Source: Achatina immaculata
Taxonomy: Eukaryota > Mollusca > Gastropoda > Stylommatophora > Achatinidae
NCBI GenBank assembly: GCA_009760885.1
Contig: CM019700.1
Coordinates: forward strand, 816,001 to 880,000
Direction of reading: 5' to 3'
Length of the DNA: 64,000 nt
This document shows positions 22,193-33,588 of the stretch, one piece after another. Position numbers and translations under genes: made by a program. The notes beneath the pieces were generated by a model that saw only the letters and a program-made list of their open reading frames with translations, was not told where the DNA came from and did no database searches. Each line of letters opens with the position of its first letter. Position 1 is the stretch's first letter.

Positions 22193-22502
22193 TAGTTTAT
22201 TGTATGAAACCAAGAAAATGAAAACATATTTACACTATGACACGGTCAAAATTGTTTGATTAAAAAAAATGTTTTGGAAATTACTTGTCAGCAAGGGAAT
22301 TAAATGAAGCATCCCTTTTGTATCTGTGTAAATTAGCATTGCCAGTATACAAATTATAAATTTACATTTACTTTCAATATTACTGGTTGGTTCTCTTTAG
22401 TTCAAATCCGTGATTCATCTGTTGCAGCGGATTGCCAATCCTAGCTTTATGGGGAAGTCCATTACAGAATGCTTTTAATTTGTGTCTGTTTTACATATTC
22501 AG

Positions 22503-22677
22503 CTCTTGCAGAAAGAGCTTGGCATCATGCACCATGGGAAGATCTGCCTAGAGGAGATAAGAGAGACAAACAGCTGAATGAAGACTGGTTTTCCTTCGCT
22601 AGATCTGTTGGTTACAGGGAACTGCCAAGACTGGAGAAGAAGAATGTCGCATTCAGAATTCCTCCTCCTGGTGCAGT
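22503..22677 (+). CDS. Module A exon 11: end of GH20 barrel
   Basis: Acceptor catattcag, donor cagt|gtaagt. It reads [39 protein letters not shown] and [16 protein letters not shown] and RIPPPG mark the end of the barrel and the linker to the C-terminal beta-sandwich. In module B it is joined to the previous exon (54738-54987). Confidence 0.94.
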
Positions 22678-22794
22678 GTAAGTTCTAACCGGTTACAAAA
22701 TTCATCTGAGAACCATCTTCACCATGAGATTAATCTTAGTGGAAAGCATTTATTTTAATATTATTATCATTACATGTCATAGTTGCAAAATATA

Positions 22795-22955
22795 AAAGTG
22801 TTCCTGTTATGCCATACGGCCACCTAGGGGTGGGACATGATGTCAGTGTTTTTATTTTTCTTAACCATTTGGCATAATAGAGTGTGCATGGCCACTTTTT
22901 CTTTCCCAAAAAGAGCCAGTTACCTATTTCTACAGCTGAATCACTGGGGTGATCC
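22795..22955 (-). mobile_element. SINE-1 fragment
   Basis: It contains gttcctgttatgccatacgg, ccacctaggggtggga and the reversed body. The tRNA-like head is mostly gone. Confidence 0.55.
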
Positions 22956-22959
22956 AAAT

Positions 22960-24950
22960 TTGTGGGGCATGTTTGGAGGAAGATAGAGTTGTATGGTGCA
23001 GTTTTATATGGTGGCAGAGGGAGTGAGTAAAGTAAAAAAAGTAAGAAAAAATGAATAGAAGGTATGAATGCGAGATGAGAATGAATAAATAAAAAACATA
23101 CAATACCCGATATTTCAGCATGAGGCTTTTTTGAGGATTACATACACAAACAAGACAAAAATATATAACTAAATGAAAAACTTATCTTAATGTAGCATCC
23201 TCCAGAAGTGGGAAACACATGCGTGTCCACTAGACAGGCATAGAGACCACACAGGCCACACAAAGGATAAGCTGATAGATCCAATCGTAAAGAAGAGGTG
23301 GAGAAAGGGAGGGAAACAGGTGGGGGAAGGGGGGAAGGGCAATAGAAACATGATAGCTGCTAGAGGAGAAGGTGTCGGGGGGGGGGGGAAGCGGAGAGAT
23401 AATGAATGAAGAACACCTGCAGTGAGAAAATGTGAAACTGGTGAATAGGACAAGACCCTATAAACACCAATAGGTCACCAGAGAAGAAGAGAAGGTGGCG
23501 ATAGGGAGGGGAGCTAGGAGAAAGAAACAAGAAAATAGAGTATAAATCAAAAAAAAGGGGAGGTGGAAAACTAAAGAAGTTAAAGGAAGCTGAAGACCTT
23601 GTTAATTCCAGCTTGGTGGAGACAGCCAGTCTCGAAAATAAGGCACTGTTCTAGGACCCTCTGAGATTGTACATCAGCAGAACAAGAGCAGATCACACTA
23701 ACAGAAGTGTCCTGTTTTCCCCTGTGGTTGCTAAGGCAAAAATGTTTAGCCACAGATGTCCAGGCCCTCTTAGAAATATCATTAAGATGTTGGTGAAAAC
23801 AATCTCTTAAGTGTAAACCAGTCTACCCTATATACTTCATACTACAAATTTGCACATAATAGCATAAATAACATTGCGTGAAGTGCAGGTGAAACCCTCC
23901 TGAACTGATAAGTGGACTTAGGGAAGGAGATTTGGCTAGCCTCAGCAACAAACAGGCAAGTGTTGCATCTATGGTGTCCACAACGTCTGGTACCATAAAA
24001 AATGTCATCTGTCTTAAGATGACTATGAATTAAAAGGTCCCTGAGGTTCTTGTCCCGTCTGTAGGACACCAATGGGGGTTCCCCAAAAAGTTCACGTGTA
24101 TCAGGCTCGGTCTGGAGGAGATGGAGATGGTGAAACATATGTTCTTAACTGCAAAACTATGAGGTTGGTGCATGAGTACCAGTTTAACTCTGTCCCAGCT
24201 ACAGTGCGGTTTAGGAGTGAGGCTTGTTGCTGCAATATAAGGCTGATGCGGTTCCAAGATGACGAGAGAACATATTCTGAATAGCCACGTTGATGGAATG
24301 AATCTAGCATTTTATGGCCTTGATCCTGAAAATCAACATCCTCAGTACACAAACGTTGCAACCTAAGAAGCTAGGAAAAAGAAATAGTCCTTACATGATC
24401 TGGGATGAGAGGAAGAGTACAAGAGATAGCTGTGAGAGTCTGTAGGTTTATAGTGGATAGAAGTAGTAATCCCGGTAGGGCTGATAGTAATGGCAATGTC
24501 AAGAAAGTTAGTGTAAGTAGTAGAGACATAGGAGTGAAAGAAATGACAGGATTGTACTCCTTAATAAAACTGAAAAAGTTGTCAAGGTCTTCCTCTGGCA
24601 CTGACGTGACCCCAGTGCCGTCATCTATGTAGCGTCTACAGAAGGAAAAGGGCCTCTATAGGCTTTCAGAACCTTGTGTTCAAAGTGGCCCATGAACAGA
24701 CATGCTGTAGCTGGGTCCCATTTTGCTACCCATGGCCACACCACTAATCTGGTCAAAGAGCACCTAATGGCAACAGGGAAGATGAAAGCTAGAAGAGACA
24801 GAGGTAGACAGAGAGAAAGAATGTTCAATGGTTTGGCATACTGGGATGGGAAATGTTCAGTGACAAGCCTGTTGAGATGCACAAGAGATCGAGGGTTATG
24901 GAAGGACATGACGTCCTACGCATGTCAATAGGAACCACGCAAGAGAGAAA
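22960..24950 (-). mobile_element. Penelope-like element with GIY-YIG endonuclease, 5'-truncated
   Basis: On the minus strand a decayed RT reads VAKWDPATACLFMGHFEHKV, then RRYIDDGTG (the RT motif C in YIDD form) and EEDLDNFFSFIKEYNPVISF. It is followed by YRRDKNLRDLLIHSHLKTDD, GTRRCGHHRCNTC and a GIY-YIG-type region (YIG-TGLHLRDCFHQHLND, KQDTSVSVI, VLEQCLIFETGCLH). The order RT, Cys-rich linker, GIY-YIG is specific to Penelope-like elements. It has several stops and frameshifts. At 22960-23170 it ends in the arm sequence also seen at 15535, 35332, 41605 and 62805. Confidence 0.88.
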
Positions 24951-25124
24951 AAAAAAGCCCAGTAATGCCTAGTTATTTTCTGTATTTCAGTTACTTTTTA
25001 AAAAAAAAATTATTGTATATATTAATGGGATTTTGTCCAAGTTTTACAGCATGCAAATGAAAACAAATTGTAAGCAAAACTTTTCTAATTTCTTGGATGT
25101 TTAAGTATCATCACTTTCTCTCAG

Positions 25125-25268
25125 AGTTTCATTTGGCCGACTCCTGACCACACCTCTGTACCCAGGTCTGTTAGTTCAGTACAGCTTTGATGCTGGGAAC
25201 ACTTGGCAGGATGCCAGACCATCAGTGCCTCTGGGGGATTACAATTACAGAATATGGCTGAGAACTAG
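25125..25268 (+). CDS. Module A exon 12: C-terminal beta-sandwich (CHB_HEX_C)
   Basis: Acceptor ctctcag, donor act|ag gtaagg. It reads VSFGRLLTTPLYPGLLVQYS then FDAGNTWQDARPSVP and YNYRIWLRTR. The pattern PGLxVQYSxDxGxTW is typical of the small C-terminal domain of chitobiases. It continues in the next exon. Confidence 0.88.
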
Positions 25269-26070
25269 GTAAGGGTGCAGTCTCTTGACTTGTTATGTTG
25301 CTTTCTTGTCCATGTATAACTGGTTTGTTTACATATACAATTAGCCTCTTTGTTGGAGCTAAGATGACTTAGGCATCAAGGTCTCCTCTTTACCTCCAGC
25401 TGTAGCTAAGACCCTACACTACACCCATGTAATTCTTTTACAAACGGCAGAATTAGGAATCAGCGTGTTGCATATGGTGGTGGAGTCAGCTGAGAACCCT
25501 GTTTTTTAAGTCCAAAGTCTATGCAAAAAAGTACTGAAAACCACATCGCCATATTTCTGTCCAATATTACGCTCTTATTTCAAGTCATTCACCAGTACAT
25601 GGGCTATCAAGACTCTAGTTCATGGCTGCCACAACATCTGTGGTGGTGGAGCTGGTTGAGATATCTACCTCAAGAAGCAATAAAAACCTCACTAGCATGC
25701 TCCTAACCAGTATTATGCTCTTATTTCAAGTTATTAACCGGTGCATCATTTGCCAGGACATTGGTTCATAGCTACCACAACAACAATGTGATTTGTGTCT
25801 GGTTTCTTTGCAGCTGTATTACAACTGTACTTAGTGACTGTGAAATGAAATTAAGAACAGAAAACTACACCTGTAGTATTACGAGTCATACTACTATTAT
25901 TCTTGTGACACCATATTTATTATCTCACTCTCTTCTTCAATCACGTATTCTGATATTCTGTCTCTCTACTTGATTTGTTATTTCTGCTTAATTATCCACC
26001 ACAACTTTTTGTATAATTTGATTCAATACTGGATATTGTATTCAGTTTTATTATTATTATCCATATACAG

Positions 26071-26117
26071 GACTGCAAATTCACAGAGATTCAGTCGTAC
26101 AGTCATTCTACAACCAA
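26071..26117 (+). CDS. Module A exon 13: last beta strand, joins module B
   Basis: After acceptor ccatatacag it completes Arg and reads TANSQRFSRTVILQPS. The donor ccaa|gtaagt is strong and leaves phase 1, which fits the first module B exon at 28684 (gives Thr). If this donor is not used the frame continues to a stop at 26216-26218, adding about 33 residues derived partly from retroelement sequence. That would end module A as a separate protein. Confidence 0.8.
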
Positions 26118-26274
26118 GTAAGTCAAGTAATATACGCACCCTATATACCATCCCCATAATCATCATATTGTGCCGTGCCGACTGGCGTTGGCTATTAATC
26201 CCCATAAACTCCTTATAAATCACATGTATTTCATATAAAGCATGTAAATATATTTTTTATACCATTTATAATCA

Positions 26275-26545
26275 TCTCATCATCATCTCGTGCTCTCTTT
26301 CCTGCAGAATGTTGGCTGCAATGAGTCTCCACTCTGCTCTGTTTCTTGTCGTCATAATGCACTTGGCCAAGCTGGTTCCTGTCCATGTTGTCAGCCCATT
26401 AATTAAGGTCTTCATGGCCAGTTTCTAGCCTGTATAAACCTTTCCTTTTGCTAGAGAAGCTATCCAACTCCAACACTGCTGGATGCAGTGCCAGGCAAGG
26501 TGCCCACCTTACAGGCCAAAATGATGAGCCCCACTGAAAGGTATA
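26275..26545 (-). mobile_element. LINE C-terminal fragment
   Basis: Minus strand: LTTWTGTSLAKCIMTTRNRA then EWRLIAANIL, the W-G-x-S-L...RDRxxWR end of an RTE/CR1-like RT, followed by an ATC-rich tail. Strongly decayed. Confidence 0.5.
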
Positions 26546-26644
26546 TGAGAAAGGAGACAAGACAAGAACAGGAATAAAAATGACTTACTTTCATATCTTC
26601 ATTTGTTTAAAGTGTCAGGAATTTTTATTCAGTAAGTTAGTAGT

Positions 26645-27562
26645 TTCAGATTGAAACAGGCGTGAAACAAGGATGTATACTGTCTCCTTTACTTTTTTGG
26701 AATTACAATAGACTTCATAATGAAAAAATGCTGCACAGGTAACACAGGTATTGACTGGTTACATGAGACCAAACTAGAAGATCTTGATTTTGTGATGACA
26801 TAACTCTTCAATGTGAATTCCATGCAAGAAAAAACAGATAGCCTGTCTTCACTGGCTAGCAAAGTAGGACTTGAAATTAACAAGGACAAAGCAAAAATAA
26901 TGAAAATTCCCTTTAATCAAAATGGAAAAATACACATAGAAGGGATAGATATTGAAGAAGTCAATCAATTTGCATACCTTGGCAGCTACATAGACCAGGA
27001 TGGTGACACTAGAAAGGAAATTAGAACTGCAAAAACAGCATCGATCTTCAAGAATCTTGAGAAATGGAATTCAAAAGTTATAAGCACAAAAACCAAGTTA
27101 AGACTATTCAATTCAAATGTAATATCCACCCTCATTTATGCATGTGAAAGTTGGAAATCAACTAAAGAAATAGACAAGAAATTAGACTCTTTTGAAAACA
27201 AATGCCCAAGGAAAATACTCTGCATCAAGTAGAATGAATTCAAGAACAATGCAGAGATAAGACAGATGACTGAACAACAACTAGTCTCATGGGTGATCAG
27301 GAAAAGGACATATGGTGGTCACGTGATGAGAAGAAACAATCAGAGAATCCCAAAACAAGCTATAAAATGGAACACAACAGGCCAAAGAAAAAGAGGCAGA
27401 CTGCTTGAAACTCTGAAGAGGACATTGTTAAGAGAGGCCAAATTAAAAGGCATAAAATCCCTTGATGAGGTTGAAAGACTCGCAGAAGACTGAAAAAATT
27501 GGCGAACTACCTTGTGAGCCTTATGTGATGTTTAACGGCACAGGAAGGATATATGATATAAG
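26645..27562 (+). mobile_element. RTE-A copy, 5'-truncated
   Basis: It begins at the FQIETGVKQGC motif region and carries LEINKDKAKIMKIPFNQNGK, EEVNQFAYLGSYIDQDGDTR, LFNSNVISTLIYACESWKS and TYGGHVMRRNNQRIPKQA. It ends in ggaaggatatatgatataag. The YADD-like part (LDFVMT) is damaged and a stop follows CIK. Confidence 0.9.
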
Positions 27563-27644
27563 ATAAGAAGTTAGTAAGCATGTGAGTGGTGAAGCAGTAC
27601 ATTCCAATCTCATGACAAAGGCTGATTCCTCCAACCCATACTGG

Positions 27645-27860
27645 ATTCAGCCTAGTTAGCTGAGTGGTTGGGTGCTCAGTTTACTAATCTGGTGGTAGTG
27701 GGTTCAAGTCCCAGAAGTGGGATTTTTTTTCTGCTACGCACCAAAAGGCCCCGGGGTCCACCCAGCCTAAAAAATATATACCAGAGAAATCTGGGAAGGC
27801 AAATGTGACCAGGCATGATACTGACCACATCACATTTTGCAATGGAAACTGGAATTTTAC
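27645..27860 (+). mobile_element. SINE-2 copy
   Basis: The tRNA-like head tagctgagtggttgggtg (A box) and ggttcaagtcc (B box, 27701-27711) are well kept. The body contains ctgggaaggcaaatgtgacc, aggcatgatactgaccacat, which it shares with SINE-1. Reverse copies lie at 44935-45185 and 59325-59480. Confidence 0.82.
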
Positions 27861-28683
27861 CTTACATTACTGGAGGCACTCCTGTAAGGTAACTGTAGAA
27901 ACAGACACCCAGCTTCTGCAACTAAAGGCAGCCAGGCAGATACTGAACAGTTATGTAAACAAATCATGGAAAATGTAGACATTAACACCAAACTCACCTT
28001 CATACCAACAGAAAATTTAAAATTTATTCACAACTGAAAGTGCTGTGTATATATTTTAAGACTTTAACCGATCATTTCTTTGAAAATCGATTTTAAGATT
28101 CCAATGGTCCTGTGCTGAAGCCAGGGACCAAGTTAATAAGTGTCCAGAATCAAAGTTATCTGTTGTACATATGTATATTTTAATATTTTATTAATTTTCT
28201 TGTTCAGTTACATAAATACAAATGGTATGCATATGTTCCCATTTGTGTTACATATACATACACACACACATATACTCATATAAATGTCCACACATTTGTT
28301 TTTGAGTTTAATGAATTGCAAATCAGACTGTAATTAGAGCATATACTGAGCTTCTGAAGTGTAAGGAAAGCTACAGGTATTGATCATGTTCTGAACTATA
28401 AGCAACCCAGAGCTGATACTGAGAAACTTTGGTTTGTTTAGGGTATTGAGTCATCTCCCTTGACCTGTCAGTGTTTCCTAAACTTTATTTGTCTGTTTCA
28501 GACCTCTGTCAAATTTTTTTTCTTTATTTTCAGTTTTACTTCCACAGTTTTAAGGAATGATTTCTCATGTCAGTTTTGCCTATTTTCAATTGGTTTGAAA
28601 TATCAGATTCATTCATAGGTATCCCAGAGTCAAGTTGGTTATTTCAGAAACTAATTATTAATATTACCCACAATATTTTTCAG

Positions 28684-28874
28684 CTCCACTAGCTAAAATA
28701 GTCAATCAACCAGTCATTGATTATATAGGCGACAATTTGGGCATCCAGTACACAGTAGTTGGTAATTACCAAAAAAACGACGTTTATTTCTTTGAAGCAA
28801 AAATTCGTTTCACCAACCTGGGAAAAGAAACAATTCCAGGTGGCAACTGGAGAATCTACTTCATTTCTGTCAAT
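28684..28874 (+). CDS. Module B exon 1: CHB_HEX domain, first part
   Basis: Acceptor atatttttcag, donor aat|gtaagt, phase 1 in and phase 0 out. It reads PLAKIVNQPVIDYIGDNLGI, then QYTVVGNYQKNDVYFFEAKI and GGNWRIYFISVN. The W-x-IYF motif is characteristic of the N-terminal CHB_HEX carbohydrate-binding domain. In this frame a TAA lies 8 codons upstream of the exon with no ATG between them, so translation cannot start here; the exon must be internal. Confidence 0.92.
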
Positions 28875-29109
28875 GTAAGTAAATAATTTAGCAAAAATTA
28901 TAAGACTGTGTTGTCTCATATTGGATTAAGTAGTAAAATGTCTGCTGTTGGTGGAAGCATTTGAGCATCTTTTAAATTTATAGAATTCGACAGTGTTTGG
29001 CTGACTGAATTGGCCGCAGTGGCAGTAGAGGATGTCTGTGCTGCAGTGTACTTTCTTTCTGTACAAGTGTTTCTAGCTTCTATTCTAGTTCACATGTCCT
29101 CATCAGAGA

Positions 29110-30348
29110 ACATAATTTATAACAGAACATATAGTGGAAACTGTAATGAAAAAAGAACAGGCAAGATTTCGAAAAGGGAGAACCTGTTTCGAGCAGATCT
29201 TTACTCTAAGAATAATATGTGAAGAACATACTGAAAAGCAAAAACTTTTAATCTTGAACTTCATAGACTTTAAAAAGGCATTTGATAGTATACACAGAGA
29301 TTCACTGTGAAGAATTTTAAGACTATATGGAATACTGTCTAAAATTGTCAACATCATTAAGGATCTCTACAATGGATATGTTTGTGCAGTCAAGACAGAA
29401 GAAGGAATGAGCTAATGGTTCCAGATTGAAACAGGTGTGAAACAAAGATTATACTATTTCTCTTGCTTTTTGGAATAGCCATAGACTTCATAATGAAAAA
29501 ATGTTGCACAGGTAAAATGGGCATTTATTGGGTACAGGGGACCCATCTAGAAGATCTTGAGTTTGCAAATGACATAACTCTTATCAGTGACAATGTAAAT
29601 TCGATGCAAGAAAAACAGATGCCCTGTTTTCAATGGTTAGCAAAATAGGACTTGAAATTAACAAATAAAAAGCAAAATTAATGAAACTTCTCATTAATCA
29701 AGAAGGAAAAATATACATAGAAGGAACAGCTGTTGAAGAAGAACACCAATTTGCATACCTCGGCAGCTACATAGACCAGGATGGTGACACCAGAAAGGAA
29801 GCTAGAATTAAAATTTCAAAAGCAGCCTTGACCTTCAAGAATCTTGAGAAAATATGGCACTCAAAAATTATAAGCATAAAAACCAAGTTAAGATTATTCA
29901 ATTCAAATGAAATATCCACTCTCATTTATGCATGCGAAAGCTGGAAAACAACTAAAGAAATAGACAAGAAATTAGACTCTTTCAAAAACAAATGCCTAAG
30001 GAAAATATTCGGTATAAAGTGGAACGAATTCAAGAACAACACAGATGAGCAAACAGCAACCTATCTCATGGGTGATCAGTAAATGAAGATGGACATATGT
30101 TGGTCATGTGATGAGAAGAAACAATCAGACAATCCCCAAACAAGCTATCAAGTGGAACACAACAGGTTGTAGAAAAAGAGGTTGACCACGTGAAACTCTG
30201 AAGAGGACATTGTTAAGAGAGGCCAGTTTAGTGGGCATAACATCCCTTGATGAGGTTTAAAAACTTGCTGAAGACAGGAAAAATTGGCGAACTACCATGC
30301 GGGCCCTATGTGACGTTTAGTGGCATGGGAGGGATGTAAGATGTAAGA
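29110..30348 (+). mobile_element. RTE-A copy, broken
   Basis: Broken frames read EQARFRKGRTCFEQIFTLR-like sequence, FIDFKKAFDSIHRDS, FQIETGVKQ, LEFANDITLISDNVN and MKLLINQEGKIYIEGTAVEE. RT motif A (FIDFKKAFD) is intact, and motif C has changed to FAND. It ends in ggatgtaagatgtaag. Confidence 0.9.
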
Positions 30349-30477
30349 ATAGAAAATCTTACAATGATCATTACTGCTATTGGAAATATTCACATTGAAA
30401 CATAACAGTATATGCATAAAAATGGGAATAAATGCAAACATAAGCTGATCAGGCTTTCCAAACATTCATCATCATCA

Positions 30478-30681
30478 TCATCATCAGGTGCCGTGCCGAC
30501 TGGCGTTGGCTATTATGCTTCTCCAAAGTACCCGATCCTTCATGCAGGCCATCAATTCAGTTGGTGATCTCCTGTCACACCATCCCGTCAGACTGTCCAG
30601 TATCATTTCTCTTGGTCTTCCTCTTGATCTTCTTCCTTCTATTTTTCCTGTTGTTATAATATTTTCAATGCCCCTTCTTCT
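30478..30681 (-). mobile_element. RTE-C copy, 3' part (left of nested LINE)
   Basis: This is the 3' end of RTE-C on the minus strand, starting with an ATC-repeat tail (30467-30486). It is collinear with 39719-39916. It stops at the target site aatgccccttcttct (30667-30681), where the LINE begins. Confidence 0.9.
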
Positions 30682-30710
30682 TCTTCTTCTTCTTCATTCG
30701 CATTGTCTGT

Positions 30711-31280
30711 CTATATCTGCAGTCCTATCTCTTGGATAAATTTCACTGTTTTTTGTAACTCATGTATGGAACCGTAGAGCTTATCTTCTTTAGTGGTTTC
30801 ACTGGGCCAGTAATTATTTCTCAGTGTCTCATAGTTGGTGCAGTTCTGGAGGATATGTTCCACAGTTTGGGGCACCTGGGCACATGTACATAGATTAGTA
30901 GTACCAACCTTAAACTTTGTATACATATGACTTCGGAGTCGGCTGTGTCCTGTTCGGAGACGGAAGATGGTGACTTGTTCCTTTCTGTTTAGCATGTGAT
31001 AGTCATCATGTGGTGGTGTTTGTGGCTTCCTGTAGGTTTTTATCATGCTTTTCTTCTGATTATAGGTGATTGGTATATCTGGTTGCTCCATTTCAGTGCC
31101 CTCTGTGGCCAGATGGTCAGCTTTCTCATTGCCTGGTATCCCACAGTGGGAGGGAATCCATTGCAAAGTGATTCCATGTTGTAAGCCAATTTTTGACAAG
31201 GCATCTTTAAGGTCTGGTAGTTTGTTGCACTGAAGAGCTCCAGTACTGATCTTGCATCTGTGAGAATTACTACAGGACAT
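30711..31280 (-). pseudogene. LINE RNase H C-terminus after frameshift
   Basis: It continues the previous ORF in another frame from about 31215: LPDLKDALSKIGLQHGITLQ, WIPSHCGIPGNEKADHLATE, then a His/Cys-rich end CTCAQVPQTVEHILQNC. SHCGIPGNEKAD is the last RNase H motif. Confidence 0.88.
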
Positions 31281-33571
31281 GTATCAATTCTGGAGTCTGA
31301 TAGTTTTTCAACTGCAGCAATAATTGCCCTAACTTCTGCATCAAAGTTGTTGCAGTATTTACCAGTGGGTATGGAAATCTTGTCAGTGGTGTTGTTTGGA
31401 TATTCAATATGTGCTCCTGCCCCTCCATTCTTTATGGCATTGTGTGCAGATCCATCTGTATACACACGTATCCAGGTGTCACATGGATATTTGTCATCTA
31501 GCACACTAAGTGTGGCTGTTGATCTTACAAAGCTGCTTTGCATCTCATCATTCTGCACACCTTTCACTTCAGTCTGAATAGTTATTTGTGTATAATCTGC
31601 TTCTTTCCATGGTGTATGCTCTGGTACAGATGATAATGGAGCGACTACAGTTGGAAGGTCAGGTATCAGCTTACGCATACGCTTGGCCTGATGAATGAAG
31701 CTGCTTCTTTTAAGCTGTCCTAATGCCAAGTTATTGAATCTCTCCTTCAGGGGATGGCTTACAGAGCTAAGGAATTTTTCTCCTATGGTCATGACCTTTG
31801 TGTCTCTACGTTCCTTTAGCGGTTGAACACCAACTATTTTCTGCATTTCTACTATTTGTGTGGACCTCATGGCACCTGTGATAATCCGTAGTGACTGATT
31901 TTGAACCTTGTCTAGATTATGCAGCGTAGTGTTTGATGCTGTGCACCAAGATGTTGAGCCATATTCTAAATGTGGTAGAATACTTTGCTGATATACATTC
32001 TTGAGGATTCTTTCACTAGCTCCCCATGTGGTTCCACTCAATTTTCTTAATATGGCTAGTTTTCTTCTGGCTTTTGCTTCTGCACTGTTGATGTGTTGCT
32101 TCCACGTCAGTTTTGAGTCAAGAGTCATTCCTAAGTAAGTGGGTTGGTTGTCCATCCTTAAGGGTATTTCATTTACAAAGATCTTACCTGCTTTCTGTTT
32201 AGATGAGAGGGTGAACAGAGTGGTACTTGATTTCTCTGTGTTGATACTTACACACCATTTGTTTGTCCATGATGTCAAGATGTCTGCTGCTCTTTGGAGT
32301 CTCTGTGTAGCAACTGTCGCATATTCATCTGTACACCACATGACCAGATCATCTGCATACAGTGCCGCTTTGATTCCATAGGGAAGTTCCTTGACCAGGT
32401 CATTAATGAATACAAGGAATAGTGTAGGCGAAAGGACTCCTCCTTGTGGTACACCGTGTCGCAGAAGTACTTTCTGGCTTTTGTGTCCATCCATTACTAC
32501 TCTAGCTCTTCTATTGTGTAAATAGGACTTTATCCAGTTGTACAGTCTTCCATTCACATTGCAGTTTCTTAGTTTCCACAGCAGACCTTTTTTCCATACT
32601 TTATCAAAGGCTTTCTTCAGGTCTATCCATGCTGCTAGTACAAGGTTTTTCTCTTGGAATGCATCCTCAATCTCTTGAGAGAGATAGGTCACTTGATCTT
32701 CCGTACTGTAGTGCCTAAATCCTGCTTGTTGTGGAACGAGAAGGTTTTCACTTTCTAGGTACCATTTTAGCCTCAGGTCAATGATGCGTTCCATCGTTTT
32801 GCATAGGCAGCTAGTGAGACTGATTGGCCTGTAGCTGGAGGCAGCATCACTGTTTTTCCCTGGTTTTAGCAGTGGTACCATGCTTGCTTCCTTCCAGATT
32901 TGAGGTAACTTACCTGCGCTCCAGCGCATATTGAAAATATCCAACAGCTTTCCCATTGCTGCCATTCCCAGGTTCTTGATCATTTCATTGGACACTCCAT
33001 CTGGTCCTGGTGATTTCCTTGGTTTCAGTTTACTAACTGCTAGGTCTAACTCACTGCGTGTGATTGGTGCATCCATGACCTCCACTTTTCTGACTTGTTC
33101 CTCCTCTTTCTGTGGCTCGATGCGCACCATACGCTCCTTCTCTGGATGGATATCAATGTTGCAATCCTGTGTAAACATGCGAGCAAAGTGATCTGCTACC
33201 TGCTTACCTGTAAGAGTTTTCCCATCCTCTATTAGTGTAACCTTTGTACTTCTTCCAGTACTCTCATCATTTAACTGTTTGATTAGTTTCCACAGTTTCC
33301 TTCCATCCTTTTCAAAGTTTAGGGACTCTGTTTTCTCTCTCCAACTTTCCCGTCTGGCTTGCAGCTTTGCTCTCTGAAATTTGGCCTTAGAATGTTGGTA
33401 ATTATTGTGGTGTTCTTGGCATGGTCTATTTTCTGCTTGCTTTCGAGCTGTTTCCACGTCATCATGGAGTTTTCCCAGCTCACTAGACCAGTATGGTTTA
33501 TAGTCCCTGCGAGCTCCTCTGGGAATGGTTTCACAAGCGGCCTGAAGGATACAAGCATTGAATTCCTTCAC
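31043..33571 (-). CDS. LINE reverse transcriptase with RNase H (5'-truncated)
   Basis: The 842-residue frame would copy the element RNA at the target. It begins in the linker after the lost endonuclease (IPRGARRDYKPYWSSELGKL). The RT region includes LKPRKSPGPDGVSNEMIKNL (residues ~185-205), SYRPISLTSCLCKTMERI, AWIDLKKAFDKVW (motif A, ~317), GVPQGGVLSP (motif B) and YADDLVMW (motif C, ~404-411). RNase H follows with RVYTDGSAHNAIKNGGAGAH, AEVRAIIAAV and LTDARSVLEL. A frameshift near 31215 moves the rest (WIPSHCGIPGNEKADHLA, FRLRTGHSRLRSHMY, CTCAQVPQTVEHILQNC) to the frame ending at 30711. Apart from this it is intact, so the insertion is recent. The start used here is not a natural one. Confidence 0.93.
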   Translation of the reverse strand: MKEFNACILQAACETIPRGARRDYKPYWSSELGKLHDDVETARKQAENRPCQEHHNNYQHSKAKFQRAKLQARRESWREKTESLNFEKDGRKLWKLIKQLNDESTGRSTKVTLIEDGKTLTGKQVADHFARMFTQDCNIDIHPEKERMVRIEPQKEEEQVRKVEVMDAPITRSELDLAVSKLKPRKSPGPDGVSNEMIKNLGMAAMGKLLDIFNMRWSAGKLPQIWKEASMVPLLKPGKNSDAASSYRPISLTSCLCKTMERIIDLRLKWYLESENLLVPQQAGFRHYSTEDQVTYLSQEIEDAFQEKNLVLAAWIDLKKAFDKVWKKGLLWKLRNCNVNGRLYNWIKSYLHNRRARVVMDGHKSQKVLLRHGVPQGGVLSPTLFLVFINDLVKELPYGIKAALYADDLVMWCTDEYATVATQRLQRAADILTSWTNKWCVSINTEKSSTTLFTLSSKQKAGKIFVNEIPLRMDNQPTYLGMTLDSKLTWKQHINSAEAKARRKLAILRKLSGTTWGASERILKNVYQQSILPHLEYGSTSWCTASNTTLHNLDKVQNQSLRIITGAMRSTQIVEMQKIVGVQPLKERRDTKVMTIGEKFLSSVSHPLKERFNNLALGQLKRSSFIHQAKRMRKLIPDLPTVVAPLSSVPEHTPWKEADYTQITIQTEVKGVQNDEMQSSFVRSTATLSVLDDKYPCDTWIRVYTDGSAHNAIKNGGAGAHIEYPNNTTDKISIPTGKYCNNFDAEVRAIIAAVEKLSDSRIDTCPVVILTDARSVLELFSATNYQTLKMPCQKLAYNMESLCNGFPPTVGYQAMRKLTIWPQRALKWSNQIYQSPIIRRKA

Positions 33572-33588
33572 TATGCTGTTAATATCCT

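Larger units (their letters stand above)
26118..28683 (+). other. Inter-module intron
   Basis: This intron separates module A from module B. It contains a LINE fragment (26275), RTE-A (26645) and a SINE-2 copy (27645), listed separately. In 27870-28683 I see no coding exon, no obvious first exon with a signal peptide, and no AATAAA-plus-stop arrangement that would end module A, apart from the read-through stop at 26216. Confidence 0.6.
30682..33588 (-). mobile_element. I/R1-type LINE, young, 5'-truncated, 15-bp TSD
   Basis: 2907 bp between direct repeats aatgccccttcttct (30667-30681 and 33589-33603). The left end next to the repeat is (TTC)n, i.e. a (GAA)n tail on the minus strand. It carries the reverse transcriptase/RNase H ORF listed separately. 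The apurinic endonuclease and ORF1 are missing because the ORF is still open at the 5' junction. The pre-insertion sequence is seen in the sister RTE-C copy at 39909-39935. Confidence 0.95.

Noticed and set aside
27645..27720. tRNA-like sequence with good A and B boxes
   Set aside because: It lacks a consistent cloverleaf and is followed by a SINE body shared with other copies, so it is a SINE head, not a tRNA gene.
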